From: Oxytricha trifallax
Lineage: Eukaryota; Ciliophora; Spirotrichea; Sporadotrichida; Oxytrichidae
Direction: 5' to 3'
DNA length: 64,000 bases
NCBI GenBank assembly: GCA_000711775.1
Contig: ARYC01018507.1
Span: forward strand, 1-64,000
In this document: positions 63,625 to 64,000 of the stretch, in pieces
How positions within the stretch are numbered: position 1 is the first letter of the stretch
How the letters are laid out: each line of letters opens with the position of its first letter
Notes under the pieces: generated by a model
What the model was told of the DNA's origin: nothing
Database searches by the model: none
What the model saw: the letters and a program-made list of their open reading frames with translations, nothing else
Translations under genes and position numbers: made by a program

Positions 63625-64000
63625 TCAATTTTACTCGTTGTCAAAGTTTTCTTGGCCAGAATAACCGACTTAAGCATTGTTGTTGGTGCCGATTTCTCTG
63701 CCTCCTCTGTAACTACCTCTAAAGTCACCTCTGCCACTGCCTCTGTAGTCACCACGGCCACCTCTGTTGAAATCACCTCTTCCATGGAAGTCACCTCTAC
63801 CTCTGTAGTCTCCTCTTCCACCTCTCACGAACTCTTGAGCTCCTCTAGCTACTCTAGGACCTCTTGATTCTTAGAATCCGACAGGGTGTTGCTATTGAAT
63901 AAAAGAAAAAGATATTGAGAAGCGTCATCCTTTTAGCCTCTTGACTTCACGACTTGGAATCCACCTGTGGCAAGATCTTCTTTCACATCTTAAATGTCAA
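63625..64000 (-). CDS. RGG-box RNA-binding protein, C-terminal part
   Basis: The minus strand enters at the window edge with DVKEDLATGGFQVVKSRG. After a 20-bp IES it continues HPVGFQESRGPRVARGAQEF and an arginine/glycine tract (VRGGRGDYRGRGDFHGRGDF, NRGGRGDYRGSGRGDFRGSY), then ends GYSGQENFDNEQN-TGA at 63625. RG/RGG boxes bind RNA and are methylated by PRMTs. The layout, a short acidic/hydrophobic lead followed by a C-terminal RGG box, resembles SERBP1/Stm1-type or small nucleolar proteins, but the N-terminal domain is outside the window, so no family is assigned. The antisense frame over this tract is Ser/Thr/Val-rich and meaningless. Confidence 0.8.
63899..63918 (-). other. 20-bp IES, pointer TCAATA
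   Basis: Minus-strand TCAATA at 63918-63913 and 63898-63893. Removing 20 bases gives KDDASQQQHPVGFQESRGPR; left in, the frame leaves the RGG phase. It is among the shortest plausible IESs. Confidence 0.78.

Noticed and set aside
63595-63867. Ser/Thr/Val-rich frames in both directions at the right edge
   Set aside because: They are alternative phases of the RGG tract; the RGG frame has clear composition and a TGA stop.

Overview
The window reads as germline (micronuclear) DNA of a spirotrichous ciliate of the Oxytricha/Stylonychia/Tetmemena type. Four things support this. (1) Protein-like reading frames are full of in-frame TAA and TAG that fall where Gln is expected, and they end at TGA, so TAA/TAG = Gln and TGA is the only stop. 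(2) Genes are cut by short AT-rich segments flanked by 4-10 bp direct repeats (pointers); removing one repeat plus the segment restores a conserved frame, as expected for MDS/IES organisation. (3) A C4A4-type telomere-like 17-mer sits in the interior at 52181. (4) Intergenic and IES DNA is extremely AT-rich, and two satellite arrays are present.

Layout. 1-1684: 194-bp satellite. 1685-3620: AT-rich DNA with two foldback elements and one isolated GC-rich island. 3620-12000: fragments of two diverged importin-alpha-like (ARM repeat) genes in a sea of AT, interspersed with palindromic MITE-like elements (copies at 5289, 7281, 13723 and a decayed one near 56540). 14850-22600: a DMT-family transporter, an AAAP amino-acid transporter whose two halves lie in opposite orientation, and a glycine-zipper protein. 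23562-31002: one very long, Asn/Gln/Ser-rich IES-interrupted gene. 31188-37444 (minus): a Thr/Ala-rich protein, then an EF-hand/PH/protein-kinase gene. 37939-46331 (plus): compact, mostly uninterrupted genes, namely two adjacent zinc-finger-like proteins, an RTEL1/FANCJ-type helicase and a KEKE-rich charged protein. 46850-51310: a twin-CX9C mitochondrial protein, a coiled-coil protein and small unknown genes. 52181: TBE-like transposon end. 52811-55410: 182-bp satellite. 56892-64000: an unknown helical protein, a MATE transporter, a CH-like (SPEF1-type) protein and an RGG-box protein running off the window.

The genes do not form a pathway; they are unrelated housekeeping, transport and signalling genes that would each become a separate gene-sized macronuclear chromosome after DNA elimination. 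The most unusual locus is the AAAP transporter: its N-terminal half is on the minus strand (19674-18265) and its C-terminal half on the plus strand (16882-17956). A shared pointer (TTGGT) joins them in frame only if one half is inverted. All identifications rest on reading translations by eye; no database search was run.
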